This document shows positions 8,652-17,687 of a stretch of 64,000 nt of DNA, in pieces (the first letter of the stretch is position 1; the number at the start of each line of letters is the position of its first letter). The notes beneath the pieces are model-generated. The model had not been told where the DNA came from. It ran no database searches and saw nothing but the letters and a program-made list of their open reading frames with translations. Made by a program: the position numbers and the translations under genes. The stretch covers positions 4,147 through 68,146 of the forward strand of contig NZ_DJDT01000372.1 in the NCBI RefSeq assembly GCF_002432345.1, in the 5' to 3' direction. The DNA comes from Pedobacter sp. UBA5917 (GTDB lineage Bacteria > Bacteroidota > Bacteroidia > Sphingobacteriales > Sphingobacteriaceae).

Positions 8652-10349
8652 ATGAAAAAGGTTTTATTATTGTTGTTAACGGCCACCATGTTTATCGCAT
8701 TGCCGGCCGTTAAAAGTTACGCCAATGTAAGGCAGGATACCACAACAACTGCCCCACCCGATGATATTGTTTTTACCGAAGTTGGTTCTGCACAGGATAG
8801 TATAGCAAATAGTAAGGTAAAAACGGAAAAAGATACCGTTAAAAAAGATACGGCTAAAGTGGAGACAGCTGCTAAGGCTACAGGTTCCGAAAAATTAACG
8901 CTTTGGCAAACATTTCTTAAAGGATTACTTTTTGGTTTTGCAGCAATCCTGATGCCCTGCATATTTCCAATGTTGCCCCTAACGGTTAGTTTCTTTACAA
9001 AGAAAGCGGGGAGTAAAAGCAAAGCAGTAGGCCAAGCTATAATTTACGGCATATCCATTATCATTATCTACGTTGCATTAGGTATGCTGGTTACTATTGC
9101 GTTTGGATCGGATGCATTAAATGCATTATCAACCAATGGGATATTTAATGCATTTTTCTTTTTAATGCTTGTCGTTTTTGGTGCATCATTTTTAGGTGCT
9201 TTCGAAATTACACTGCCAAGTGCTTTTGTAAATAAAATTGATGCAAAATCTGATAAAGGGGGCTTAATGGGGATTTTCTTCATGGCGTTCAGTTTGGCTT
9301 TAGTGTCTTTTTCTTGTACCGGACCGCTTATTGGAACATTATTGGTTGATGCAGCATCGAAGGGCGATAGATTAGGACCTGCTGTTGGCATGTTCGGGTT
9401 TTCATTTGCCCTGGCCATCCCATTTGCATTATTTGCGTTATTTCCATCATTATTGAAATCCCTGCCAAAATCGGGAGGATGGTTAAATAGTGTAAAAGTT
9501 GTTCTAGGATTTATAGAGCTTGCTTTTGCATTTAAATTTTTATCAAATGTTGATTTGGCATACCATTTAAATTTATTGGATAGAGAAGTTTTCTTGGCAA
9601 TATGGATTGCAATTTTTGCATTAATGGGCATTTATCTTTTAGGAAAGATAAAATTCTCACATGATAGCGATTTACCATATTTATCTGTTCCAAGAACGTT
9701 TTTAGCCATTATTGTATTTGCATGGGTGGTTTACCTGATCCCTGGAATGTGGGGAGCACCTTTAAAATCGATAAGTGCATTTTTACCACCTACCGCTACA
9801 CAGGATTTTGATTTAAATAATCTAACCGCTGCACCTGCCGGCTCTGCAGATAAAACATCAATCAAAGAAAAAAAATATGCAGAACTTTTTCATAGGCTAA
9901 CACCAAAGGGATTTGACCCTTACTATGATTATGAACAGGCTAAACAGGCATCAAAGGAATTAGGTAAACCAGTTTTAATTGATTTTACTGGATGGAATTG
10001 TGTAAATTGCCGTAAAATGGAAAACAATGTTTGGTCTAATCCTGAAGTAGCGAAAAGATTAAAGAATGATTTTGTAATGGCCGAACTTGTAGTAGATGAT
10101 AAAACCGAGTTACCTGTTGAAGAACATTATATTTCGACTTTTAGCAAGAAAAAAATAAATACAATAGGTAAGAAATGGAGCGATTTTCAGGCGGCTACTT
10201 TTAACAGCAATTCTCAACCTCAATATGTAATTGTAGATGCAGAAGGTAATGTTTTAGTCCCGCCTCAAGGGGCTGATTATGAGCCTGAAAACTACATTAA
10301 ATTTTTAGACAGTGGAAAGGCAGCTTTCCAAAAAAAGACAAATGAATAA
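8652..10349 (+). CDS. DsbD-like thiol:disulfide interchange protein
   Basis: A 565-residue inner-membrane protein that moves electrons from cytoplasmic thioredoxin to periplasmic thiols. After a signal peptide and a Thr/Lys-rich periplasmic linker (to about residue 85) come about eight membrane segments. They contain the paired cysteines Cys103 (MPCIFPM) and Cys222 (FSCTGP). A C-terminal thioredoxin-like domain has Cys450-Val-Asn-Cys453. The N-terminal alpha domain of enterobacterial DsbD is missing here and is encoded by the preceding gene. The last eight bases overlap the pfkA start. Confidence 0.9.
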   Translation: MKKVLLLLLTATMFIALPAVKSYANVRQDTTTTAPPDDIVFTEVGSAQDSIANSKVKTEKDTVKKDTAKVETAAKATGSEKLTLWQTFLKGLLFGFAAILMPCIFPMLPLTVSFFTKKAGSKSKAVGQAIIYGISIIIIYVALGMLVTIAFGSDALNALSTNGIFNAFFFLMLVVFGASFLGAFEITLPSAFVNKIDAKSDKGGLMGIFFMAFSLALVSFSCTGPLIGTLLVDAASKGDRLGPAVGMFGFSFALAIPFALFALFPSLLKSLPKSGGWLNSVKVVLGFIELAFAFKFLSNVDLAYHLNLLDREVFLAIWIAIFALMGIYLLGKIKFSHDSDLPYLSVPRTFLAIIVFAWVVYLIPGMWGAPLKSISAFLPPTATQDFDLNNLTAAPAGSADKTSIKEKKYAELFHRLTPKGFDPYYDYEQAKQASKELGKPVLIDFTGWNCVNCRKMENNVWSNPEVAKRLKNDFVMAELVVDDKTELPVEEHYISTFSKKKINTIGKKWSDFQAATFNSNSQPQYVIVDAEGNVLVPPQGADYEPENYIKFLDSGKAAFQKKTNE

Positions 10350-11325
10350 GATTAAAAACATTGGTATTTTAACCTCTGGCGGTGATTCGCCAGGCATGAA
10401 TGCCGCAATTAGGGCCGTAGTAAGAGGTTCCATTTATTATGACATTGAAGTAACGGGGTATATCCGCGGTTACGAAGGATTGATCAATAATGATTTTATC
10501 CCAATGGACCGTAAATCTGTTGCCAATATTATCCAACGTGGCGGTACCATTTTAAAAACAGCCCGTAGTGATGCTTTCCGCACGGTTGAAGGCAGGCAAA
10601 AAGCTTACGAAAACTTAAAGGCAAAAGGCATTGATGCGCTGATTGTAATTGGTGGCGACGGAACATTTACAGGTGCCAATGTTTTTTCAAAAGAATTCAA
10701 TTTCCCGATTGTGGGTTTACCGGGCACTATTGATAACGATTTAGCCGGTACCGATTTTACCATTGGTTACGATTCGGCCATTAATACGGTTATTGATGCG
10801 GTAGACAGGATAAGAGATACTGCAGAATCGCACGACAGGCTTTTCATCGTTGAGGTAATGGGCCGCGACTCGGGTCTGATTGCCTTAAGAAGCGGAATCG
10901 GTGTTGGTGCAGAAGCCATCATGATCCCTGAAGCAAATATGAATGCTGATGATATTCTGCACAAACTGGAGCATAGCCGAAAAGATAAAGCTTCGAAAAT
11001 TATTATTGTGGCCGAAGGCGATGATACCGGAGGTGCATTTAAAGTTGGCGAAATTTTGCAGGAAAAATACCCGCACTACGATACCAAGGTTTCTGTATTG
11101 GGCCATATTCAGCGTGGGGGAAAACCCACCTGTATGGACCGTGTGTTGGCGAGCCGTTTAGGTGTTGCGGCAGTTGAAGGGTTGATTAACGGAGAAAGTG
11201 GTGTAATGGCCGGACAGGTAAACCGCGAAATTATTTTTACCCCTTTCGATCATGCAATTAAACACATCAATGCCGAAAAGGTGAGTGCCAAATGGCTTAA
11301 ACTGATTGATATACTTTCGTTTTAA
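10342..11325 (+). CDS. pfkA: 6-phosphofructokinase
   Basis: A 327-residue ATP-dependent PFK of glycolysis. Motifs are ILTSGGDSPGMNA (ATP), GGDGTFTGA, the catalytic PGTIDNDLAGTD loop, GRDSGLIAL and HIQRGGKPTCMDR at the sugar-phosphate site. GGDGT with a small residue at the ATP site supports ATP rather than pyrophosphate as donor. The ATG at 10342 begins MNKIKNIGIL and fits family length; the open frame back to 10312 lies inside dsbD. The eight-base overlap with dsbD points to coupled translation. Confidence 0.96.
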   Translation: MNKIKNIGILTSGGDSPGMNAAIRAVVRGSIYYDIEVTGYIRGYEGLINNDFIPMDRKSVANIIQRGGTILKTARSDAFRTVEGRQKAYENLKAKGIDALIVIGGDGTFTGANVFSKEFNFPIVGLPGTIDNDLAGTDFTIGYDSAINTVIDAVDRIRDTAESHDRLFIVEVMGRDSGLIALRSGIGVGAEAIMIPEANMNADDILHKLEHSRKDKASKIIIVAEGDDTGGAFKVGEILQEKYPHYDTKVSVLGHIQRGGKPTCMDRVLASRLGVAAVEGLINGESGVMAGQVNREIIFTPFDHAIKHINAEKVSAKWLKLIDILSF

Positions 11326-11348
11326 ACCGAAAAAAGGATATAAAAAGA

Positions 11349-11385
11349 AAAGTCTTTCCCGCACCGGAAAGACTTTCTTGTTTTT
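11349..11385. terminator. Terminator between pfkA and the YbjQ-family gene
   Basis: Eleven-base stem (11349-11359 with 11366-11376), six-base loop, followed on the plus strand by CTTGTTTTT. The upstream side is A-rich (11341-11350), so it can also serve the convergent minus-strand gene. Confidence 0.85.
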
Positions 11386-11412
11386 GCTTAGTTTTTCGCA
11401 ATAAGCAATTTC

Positions 11413-11736
11413 TTAATCTTCTAAAATTACTGCCGTACCATTGGCGCTTACCATCAGCATGCTGCCTCCGCTACCAACTGTTTCGTAATCTAAATCTACA
11501 CCAACAATTGCATTGGCCCCTAAAGCGGCCGCATATTGTTGCATTTCGTTAACGGCGGTATCTTTTCCCTCACGCAGAACACGCTCGTAAGAGCTCGATC
11601 TACCCCCTACTATATCTGTTATACCCGCAAATAAATCCTTAAAAATATTTGCGCCAATAATGGTTTCTCCGGTAACCAGACCGATATATTTTATAATTTT
11701 TCTGCCCTCAACTGTAGGCGTTGTGGTTACTAACAT
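11413..11736 (-). CDS. YbjQ/UPF0145 family protein
   Basis: A 107-residue protein matching the YbjQ family, often labelled heavy-metal-binding. Typical segments are the N-terminal [23 protein letters not shown], and [18 protein letters not shown]. Members form beta-rich pentamers; no biochemical role is established. It stands alone and converges on pfkA. Confidence 0.9.
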   Translation of the reverse strand: MLVTTTPTVEGRKIIKYIGLVTGETIIGANIFKDLFAGITDIVGGRSSSYERVLREGKDTAVNEMQQYAAALGANAIVGVDLDYETVGSGGSMLMVSANGTAVILED

Positions 11737-11913
11737 AGTTCAGTTTTTTATAATTAGAATAATTTTTTTTAAAAATGTTACATTTTTTTAGAAAAGCCGG
11801 TCCAGGCTTTTCTGCGGTGGTTTTGTGTTTTTAGTTTGCAGCAGGAAAAATGGTTTAGAAAATAAATTTATGAAATCGCCAGCACTTCTGCATCACTATT
11901 AAAAATCAATGTT

Positions 11914-14900
11914 ATGAGCACATCTAAAACCTTACTCATCCTTCCTTTATTGTTGGTTACGTTTTTTGTTAAGGCGCAAATGCCTGTATTAAAGGTGCAA
12001 CAGGCTGAAACTGCAGAGCGGAAAGAAGCTGTTAAACTTAAAAAACTGAATATCGATGTACAGATAACCGGAAATATTGCCACAACGGTAATGACTATGA
12101 CTTTTCATAACAGCAGCAACCGCATTTTAGAAGGGGAACTTACTTTTCCAATGCCTGAGGGTGTGAGCATTAGCCGTTATGCATTGGATATCAACGGAAA
12201 AATGCGTGAGGCTGTTCCGGTAGAAAAAGCAAAAGCAACAGAGGTTTTCGAAAGCATTGAGCGCCGTAGGGTAGATCCGGGTTTATTGGAAAAAGTGGAA
12301 GGAAATAATTTCCGTACGCGTATTTATCCTTTGCCGGCAAACGGCAACCGTACCATTATTGTAGGTTATGAGGAAGAGTTAAGCTTTAATAACAATAATG
12401 CTTTAAAGTATCATTTACCTTTGGATTATAACCAGCCGGTCGAAAATTTCTCTTTAAAAACCACTGTTTTCGAAAGTATTATAAAACCGGAGCTTGGTGA
12501 GCGGCCAGATGGCAGTTTTGATTTAAAGGCCAATGGAAATACTTACATTGGCGAAATCAATAAAAGCAATTATCAACCTAAAAACGGTCTCACCATTAAC
12601 CTTCCGAAAAGGAACAACCTGCCCGAAGTGAAATTGCAGAAAGCATCATCGGGATATTATTTCCTGGTAAATGTTTTTCCAAAAATCCAGAGCCGTGAGC
12701 GGCAATGGGCCAACCATATTGGTTTAATCTGGGATGTTTCGTTAAGCGGTCTTCAGCGTAATACCGACAAGGAAATAGAGCTGCTTGATTTAATTATCAA
12801 ACAGAAACAGAACTTAACCATACAGCTGGGGCTGGTAAACAATGGCTTTAAAAATGCAGGAACTTTCGTCATCTCGAATGGTAACTGGACCGTGCTGAAA
12901 GACAAACTGAAAAACCTGGTTTACGATGGCGGTACAAATTTCAGTGCCATAAATCCGAAAGCGATCCAGGCCGATGAATACATTTTGTTTACTGACGGCC
13001 TGTCTACCTTCGGGAAAAACACGGTTAGCTTAAATAAACCAGTTCATTGTATCAATACTGCTTTGAAAGCAGATTATAGCACCTTAAAATACATTACTTT
13101 AAAAACCGGCGGCCAGTTTGTAAACCTCAATGCCATTTCGGTTAATGATGCCTTTAAACAGTTAAACCAGCAGAATCTTCAGTTTTTAGGAATAAAAAAT
13201 GGAAACGATATCAGGCAAACCTATCCTTCGATGAAGGTTAATGTTAACGGGGATTTTTCCTTGGCCGGGATCATGAATGGGTTTAATACCGAATTTGTAT
13301 TACAGTTCGGTTTTGGGACCACGGTTGTTGCCGAGCAGGCCGTGAGGCTTAACGGCACCGAACATACTTTTAGCAGTATAGATGTAAGCCGCGTTTGGGC
13401 GCAGAAAAAAATTGCTGAAATGGATATCCAATATGAAGAAAACAAAGATGACATCAGTGTTTTAAGTAAACAGTTTGGCATTGTTACGCGTAATACCAGT
13501 TTAATCGTACTGGAAAACCTTGATGATTACCTGCGCTATGATATTGTGCCGCCTGTAGAACTGCAACAGGCTTACAATGCTGTTTTAAAACAGCGTAGGG
13601 TTGATCTTTTAGAACAAAAAAAGGATCTGATCAATGCTGCGGTGGCCATGACCAAAGATTTAAAAACATGGTGGAATACTGACTTTTATTATAAAGAACC
13701 TGCAAAGAAAAAAGAAAGTTATCCTGATCCCGGACAAAGAGATGTTAAGGGAGACCCAACCGCAGATGTTGCGATACCTGGCCCGGTTGGCCAGACCAGC
13801 AGGATGGAAATTGCGGCCAGCCAGGCCCGTGCCCGGAGCCAGGCTAAATCGGTAAGCGAGATGAGAATGCCCCCGCCAGTGGTAAAAAAGGATGAAGAAA
13901 AATCTTTACAGGAAGTAGTGGTTGTTGGATACGGTACGCAGAATAAAAGAGCAGTTACAGGCGCCATATCAACGGTTTCAGATCATTATAACAGCGGTGC
14001 TCCAGGTGCGGTAAGTGGTTATCTGGAAGGGAGGGTTGCCGGCGTTACTGTAGCGAAAGGATCTGCTGTAAGGACGTCGTCACCACAGGCACAGCCCGCC
14101 ATCATTATCCCCGAGTTTAAAAGTGATAAAGACTATATGCAAAATCTTAAAGGAAAACCGGATAGCGCCTATCGGTCTTATTTAAAAATGCGTTCGAAAT
14201 ACATTTCTACGCCGATGTTTTATTTTGATGTGGCCAATTGGTTTTACCAGCAGAAAGATAGTGTGAGGGCTTTAACCATTTTAAGTAATATTGCTGATCT
14301 GGATCTCGAAAATGCCGATTTATATAAAACCCTGGCCTATAAACTAAAGCAAACAGGTAATTATAAAGACGAACTTTTTATTACCCAAAAAGTTTTGCAG
14401 TGGCGGCCTATGGATGCACAGAGCTACCGCGATTATGCTTTGGCCCTGGCCGATAACGGGCAGTACCAGGCAGCAATCGATAATTTATACAAGGTGCTTA
14501 CCCAAAGTTATAATGCGCAGATTGCCGACAGGGACCAGGGCATTGAAGAGATTGTAATTTCTGAAATGAACAACCTCCTTACCAAGCATGGAAACAGTAT
14601 TAGTACAAAGGGAATTGATAAGCGCTTGATCCAGCCGCTGCCTGTAGATGTGCGTGTAGTGCTTAACTGGAATAAAAATGATGCCGATATCGATTTATGG
14701 TTAACCGACCCTACAGGCGAAAAAGGTTTTTATGGCAACTCGAGAACAAAAATAGGTGGAAGGATCAGCAACGATTTTACCTCTGGTTATGGTCCGGAGC
14801 AGTTTATGATCAAAAAAGCGATAAAAGGGAAATATAAAATAGAAGTGAATTATTATGGCGACCGGCAGATCAACATCAGCGGGCCAACAACAGTAACTGC

Positions 14901-15009
14901 CGAAATTTACACCCGCTATGCTACCGGTAAACAGCAAAGAAAGATTATTGTAATGCCCCTGGCTGCCGGAAGTGGCGGTGGTAATTTTGTTGGGGAGTTC
15001 TCCTTTTAA
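11914..15009 (+). CDS. Secreted VIT / vWA / TPR / DUF2135 protein with SusC-like TonB-box segment
   Basis: A 1031-residue secreted protein. After a signal peptide ending at VKAQ comes a VIT domain (about 25-155, with EGELTFPMPEG and YPLPANGNRTI). A vWA-type domain follows, with an intact MIDAS: Asp274-x-Ser276-x-Ser278 in DVSLSG, GGTNFS and FTDGLS. Residues 667-678 read EVVVVGYGTQNK, followed by TGAIS and GRVAGVTV near 701-712, which is the TonB-box and plug start of SusC receptors, but no barrel follows. TPR-like helices lie around 770-880, and DUF2135 occupies about 911-1020 (ADIDLWLTDPTGE). Protein-protein work at the cell surface is likely; the function is unknown. It is monocistronic. 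Confidence 0.85.
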   Translation: MSTSKTLLILPLLLVTFFVKAQMPVLKVQQAETAERKEAVKLKKLNIDVQITGNIATTVMTMTFHNSSNRILEGELTFPMPEGVSISRYALDINGKMREAVPVEKAKATEVFESIERRRVDPGLLEKVEGNNFRTRIYPLPANGNRTIIVGYEEELSFNNNNALKYHLPLDYNQPVENFSLKTTVFESIIKPELGERPDGSFDLKANGNTYIGEINKSNYQPKNGLTINLPKRNNLPEVKLQKASSGYYFLVNVFPKIQSRERQWANHIGLIWDVSLSGLQRNTDKEIELLDLIIKQKQNLTIQLGLVNNGFKNAGTFVISNGNWTVLKDKLKNLVYDGGTNFSAINPKAIQADEYILFTDGLSTFGKNTVSLNKPVHCINTALKADYSTLKYITLKTGGQFVNLNAISVNDAFKQLNQQNLQFLGIKNGNDIRQTYPSMKVNVNGDFSLAGIMNGFNTEFVLQFGFGTTVVAEQAVRLNGTEHTFSSIDVSRVWAQKKIAEMDIQYEENKDDISVLSKQFGIVTRNTSLIVLENLDDYLRYDIVPPVELQQAYNAVLKQRRVDLLEQKKDLINAAVAMTKDLKTWWNTDFYYKEPAKKKESYPDPGQRDVKGDPTADVAIPGPVGQTSRMEIAASQARARSQAKSVSEMRMPPPVVKKDEEKSLQEVVVVGYGTQNKRAVTGAISTVSDHYNSGAPGAVSGYLEGRVAGVTVAKGSAVRTSSPQAQPAIIIPEFKSDKDYMQNLKGKPDSAYRSYLKMRSKYISTPMFYFDVANWFYQQKDSVRALTILSNIADLDLENADLYKTLAYKLKQTGNYKDELFITQKVLQWRPMDAQSYRDYALALADNGQYQAAIDNLYKVLTQSYNAQIADRDQGIEEIVISEMNNLLTKHGNSISTKGIDKRLIQPLPVDVRVVLNWNKNDADIDLWLTDPTGEKGFYGNSRTKIGGRISNDFTSGYGPEQFMIKKAIKGKYKIEVNYYGDRQINISGPTTVTAEIYTRYATGKQQRKIIVMPLAAGSGGGNFVGEFSF

Positions 15010-15064
15010 AAGATGACGACACAGATTGGAGGATTACACAGATAGAGTATTTTTCTATAAAAGT

Positions 15065-15152
15065 AACCGTCATTTCGACTGGAGTGCAACGAAACGGAGA
15101 AATCTAGTAACGAACATTTATAGATTTCTCCGCTACGGTCGAAATGACGGTT
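15065..15152. repeat. Dispersed palindromic repeat (TCATTTCGA family), copy 1
   Basis: Outer arms CCGTCATTTCGA (15067-15078) and its exact complement (15139-15150) enclose a second perfect 12-base inverted repeat (15095-15106 with 15121-15132). Related copies lie at 36333, 42233, 45940 (half), 48455 (remnant) and 52954. Here it separates the convergent VIT and nucleotidase genes. Confidence 0.88.
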
Positions 15153-15174
15153 TCTGTGTGATGTCGCGTTTTAA

Positions 15175-15696
15175 TTACAGCAACAACCCCGCTATTTCTT
15201 CCCAGTTATTTACGCGCTCGTATTCGGTAACGAGTAAATTATGCGGCGAGGTATACAATAACGGCCTGCCACTAAAGTTCATAAAGTTTTTGGTGCGGTC
15301 GTCGATGATGATGTCGACGTTTACAATTTTATTTCCGCAGAACATGATATGCTTCCAATCAATAAAAGGAAAATGTTCGGCCATCCAGTCGTATTTATCA
15401 ACCAGTGAGTTGCGGAATTCCATTGCTGCCGAAACAATATAAACATCATATTTTTCCTGTAGGGCCTTAATTACCCGCTGGCTATCGGGAATTACCTCAA
15501 GATCGCGGAAAAAGCCAGGTTCGTTAATGTATTCAAACCACTTCTGGTTAACTTCTTCGGGCACATGGTGATAAATTTCGTTTCCGGCATCGATCTTTAA
15601 ATCAAGTGGAACATTAAAATCACGGTTATATAACTGGATAAATTTTTTAACGGCATCGGCAATTACCTCGTCCATATCAATCGCAATTCTTTCCAT
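15175..15696 (-). CDS. 5'(3')-deoxyribonucleotidase, NT5C type
   Basis: The frame opens at 15738, but the ATG at 15696 begins MERIAIDMDEVIAD, the HAD-superfamily motif I with nucleophile Asp7 and acid Asp9, giving 173 residues. Motif III/IV is represented by VDIIIDDRTKN near the C-terminus. The NT5C family removes 5'- or 3'-phosphate from deoxynucleoside monophosphates; substrate preference cannot be read from sequence. It is a single gene, divergent from rpsP. Confidence 0.88.
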   Translation of the reverse strand: MERIAIDMDEVIADAVKKFIQLYNRDFNVPLDLKIDAGNEIYHHVPEEVNQKWFEYINEPGFFRDLEVIPDSQRVIKALQEKYDVYIVSAAMEFRNSLVDKYDWMAEHFPFIDWKHIMFCGNKIVNVDIIIDDRTKNFMNFSGRPLLYTSPHNLLVTEYERVNNWEEIAGLLL

Positions 15697-15776
15697 TTTG
15701 TATCTGCAAATATTTTGGCGCAAATATCCTGAAAACAAAGAAATTAAACTATGTTTTTAATTTCCAGTATTTTAGT

Positions 15777-15784
15777 TATCTTTG
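15777..15784 (+). promoter_or_regulatory. -7 promoter box of rpsP
   Basis: TATCTTTG matches TAnnTTTG exactly and lies 56 bases before the rpsP start, leaving a leader of about 50 bases. No convincing -33 TTG is seen at the usual distance. Confidence 0.6.
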
Positions 15785-15840
15785 CAGCCCCGCAGCATGA
15801 AGCTCCGGGAACTATGTTGAATACATAAATACAAAAGAAA

Positions 15841-16413
15841 ATGGCAACTAAAATCAGATTGCAAAGATTCGGTAAAAAAGGAAAACCTTTTTTCCACGTT
15901 GTGGTAGCAGATTCTCGCTCTCCACGTGATGGTAAATTTATTGAGCGTTTAGGTTCTTACAACCCGAACACCAATCCTGCAACCATCGAAATTAACTTCG
16001 AAAAAACTTTAGCTTGGGTTAACAGTGGTGCACAACCAACTGATACTGCTCGTGCTATCCTTTCTTACAAAGGTGTTTTATACAAAAAACACTTAGAAGG
16101 TGGTGTTAAAAAAGGAGCTTTAACCCAAGAACAGGCAGATGAGAAATTTGCAGCTTGGTTAGATGCTAAATCAGGTAAAATCTCTGGTAAATCAGAAGGT
16201 TTAGCTGCTACTAAAGCTGACGCACGTAAAGCAGCTTTAGCCGCAGAAGCTAAGAAAAAAGAAGAAAGAGCAGCAGCTATCGCAGCTAAAAATGCACCAG
16301 TTGCAGAAGAGGTTGTTGAAGAAGAAGTTACTGAAGAAGCACCAGCTGTTGAGGCTGAGGCAACTGAAGAAGCTCCTGCAGCAGAAGCTACTAAAGAAGA
16401 AGGAGCAGAATAA
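15841..16413 (+). CDS. rpsP: 30S ribosomal protein bS16
   Basis: A 190-residue bS16. The N-terminal 80 residues are the conserved protein ([36 protein letters not shown]). The E. coli protein is only about 82 residues. The remaining 110 residues are Ala/Lys/Glu-rich, ending in a strongly acidic run of EE, EAPA and EAT blocks from about residue 150. Such C-terminal extensions are known in Bacteroidota. A terminator follows directly, which separates rpsP from rimM. Confidence 0.97.
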   Translation: MATKIRLQRFGKKGKPFFHVVVADSRSPRDGKFIERLGSYNPNTNPATIEINFEKTLAWVNSGAQPTDTARAILSYKGVLYKKHLEGGVKKGALTQEQADEKFAAWLDAKSGKISGKSEGLAATKADARKAALAAEAKKKEERAAAIAAKNAPVAEEVVEEEVTEEAPAVEAEATEEAPAAEATKEEGAE

Positions 16414-16434
16414 TTTTAATTATTCCGTTTCACA

Positions 16435-16468
16435 AAATAGCGTTCCGGATATTCGGAACGCTATTTTT
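16435..16468 (+). terminator. Terminator after rpsP
   Basis: Perfect 13-base stem (16435-16447 with 16454-16466), six-base loop, T-run at 16464-16468. Most rpsP transcripts should stop here, so rimM needs read-through or its own promoter. Confidence 0.9.
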
Positions 16469-16492
16469 ATTTAAACTACATTCTCCAAGTAT

Positions 16493-16571
16493 CCGTCATG
16501 CTGAACTTGTTTCAGCATCTCTCTTGAAAGACCCTGAAATAAATCCGATAGCGATCGGATCAGGGTGACGG
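16493..16571. repeat. Dispersed palindromic repeat (CCTGAAATAAATC family), copy 1
   Basis: Outer arms CCGTCA (16493-16498) and TGACGG (16566-16571) enclose two smaller hairpins: ATGCTGAA with TTCAGCAT, and an ATCCGAT/ATCGGAT pair bracketed by CCTGA/TCAGG. Relatives are at 25792-25817 and 32032-32067, with single-arm traces at 48826-48852 and 48921-48951. Confidence 0.8.
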
Positions 16572-16587
16572 CCGAATTTTAAAATTC

Positions 16588-17115
16588 ATGAAACACGAAG
16601 AAGCATTTTACATAGGGTACGTTACCAAAACAAGGGGGTTAAAAGGAGAAGTTCAGGTATTCTTCGAATTCGATGAGTACGAACAGCTCGAATTTGATGT
16701 GGTTTTTGCCGATATGAACGGTAAACTGGTGCCCTACTTTGTGGCATCGGCAAAATTGCAGGCCAATAAAACAGGTTATTTTAACTTCGATGATGTTGAT
16801 CATATCGATAAAGTGCAGCCCCTGTTAAAAAAGAAACTTTACCTCCCTATAACCCAGATGCCGGAGCGTGATGAGAGCGAGTTTTTCTATACCGATTTAA
16901 AAGGTTTTATGGCCGTTGACGAAACACTTGGCGAGCTGGGCGAAATTTTAGAGGTAAACGAATATCCACAGCAGTTTGTTGCTACCGTGCATTATCAGGA
17001 AACCGAAATCCTTTTCCCGTTAAATGAAGACTTTATTGTCGAGATTGATGATGAAGAAAAGGTTTTAACGCTTAACCTGCCTGATGGTTTGCTGGATGTT
17101 TATCTGGAAAAATAA
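16588..17115 (+). CDS. rimM: Ribosome maturation factor RimM
   Basis: A 175-residue 16S rRNA processing protein that binds uS19 (S19) in the 30S head. The N-terminal barrel starts YIGYVTKTRGLKGEVQVFFEF, the family signature. The PRC-barrel half follows (FFYTDLKGFMAVDE, LGELGEILEVNEYPQ). Position after rpsP matches the usual cluster, although a terminator and a palindromic repeat intervene. Confidence 0.96.
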   Translation: MKHEEAFYIGYVTKTRGLKGEVQVFFEFDEYEQLEFDVVFADMNGKLVPYFVASAKLQANKTGYFNFDDVDHIDKVQPLLKKKLYLPITQMPERDESEFFYTDLKGFMAVDETLGELGEILEVNEYPQQFVATVHYQETEILFPLNEDFIVEIDDEEKVLTLNLPDGLLDVYLEK

Positions 17116-17195
17116 AACCTTATTTTTTATAGGCTGTTCGGTAATTGTTTTAAAGAAAAATTGTTAATTTAGGATTCATCCTAACCAAAATTAAC

Positions 17196-17630
17196 ATGCT
17201 CAAAAAAACTTCAAAAACCGCAATGGTTATTCTTGCGTTAATCATTACTTTTTCGTGCAAAACCGTACAACAGGCTAACCTGAAAGAAATTAAACCCTTT
17301 GTGGGTATCTGGAACGATACAACCAACCCAGGCTGTAAAATCGTTTTTAAAGCCGACGGTAGTTTCTACAATCTGGCCAAAGAGAACGGTATACAGATTG
17401 TAACGCACAGCGGAATCTTTAAAATTTTATCGAGTAACATGTATGTGCTCACCATTTCTGATGCGAGGGCCAATGCTACTTATGACCTGAAAGGAAGACA
17501 ATATGCCAATTATTATACCCTGGGCGCTGATCAGAAAACGATGAAAGTTAGCGGTTATGTTGATGGCCGTAACGGAGGCAATGGTTTAAAGTGGGCAAGC
17601 GATCTGGTAAAAATGAATACACTGGATTAA
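17196..17630 (+). CDS. Small predicted lipoprotein (DUF4488-like)
   Basis: A 144-residue protein with a lipobox: a hydrophobic stretch ending ITFSC, Cys at about position 21. The mature part begins with FVGIWNDTTNPGCKIVFKADGSF and looks like a small beta-sandwich of the kind labelled DUF4488 or lipocalin-like. The assignment is by impression of the pattern only. It lies between rimM and trmD, which are normally adjacent. Its expression unit ends before trmD, which has its own promoter. Confidence 0.65.
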   Translation: MLKKTSKTAMVILALIITFSCKTVQQANLKEIKPFVGIWNDTTNPGCKIVFKADGSFYNLAKENGIQIVTHSGIFKILSSNMYVLTISDARANATYDLKGRQYANYYTLGADQKTMKVSGYVDGRNGGNGLKWASDLVKMNTLD

Positions 17631-17675
17631 CAGCGCAAAATTTTCCATCCCGCTAAAGACTTCGGCTTAAAGCCT

Positions 17676-17683
17676 TACCTTTG
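17676..17683 (+). promoter_or_regulatory. -7 promoter box of trmD, four bases from the start codon
   Basis: TACCTTTG matches TAnnTTTG exactly and ends four bases before the trmD ATG. Since Bacteroidota transcripts usually begin about 4-8 bases after this box, the mRNA would be leaderless or nearly so. Confidence 0.6.
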
Positions 17684-17687
17684 CATT

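Noticed and set aside
9068..9631. 187-codon open frame opposite dsbD
   Set aside because: It is antisense to a well-supported membrane-protein gene whose codon use leaves few stops on the other strand.
11790..11813. Hairpin AGAAAAGCC/GGCTTTTCT as terminator of the YbjQ gene or VIT leader
   Set aside because: It lies upstream of both genes and no T-run follows in either direction.
15026..15442. 138-codon plus-strand frame over the palindromic repeat and nucleotidase gene
   Set aside because: It reads through the repeat and antisense to a conserved HAD enzyme.
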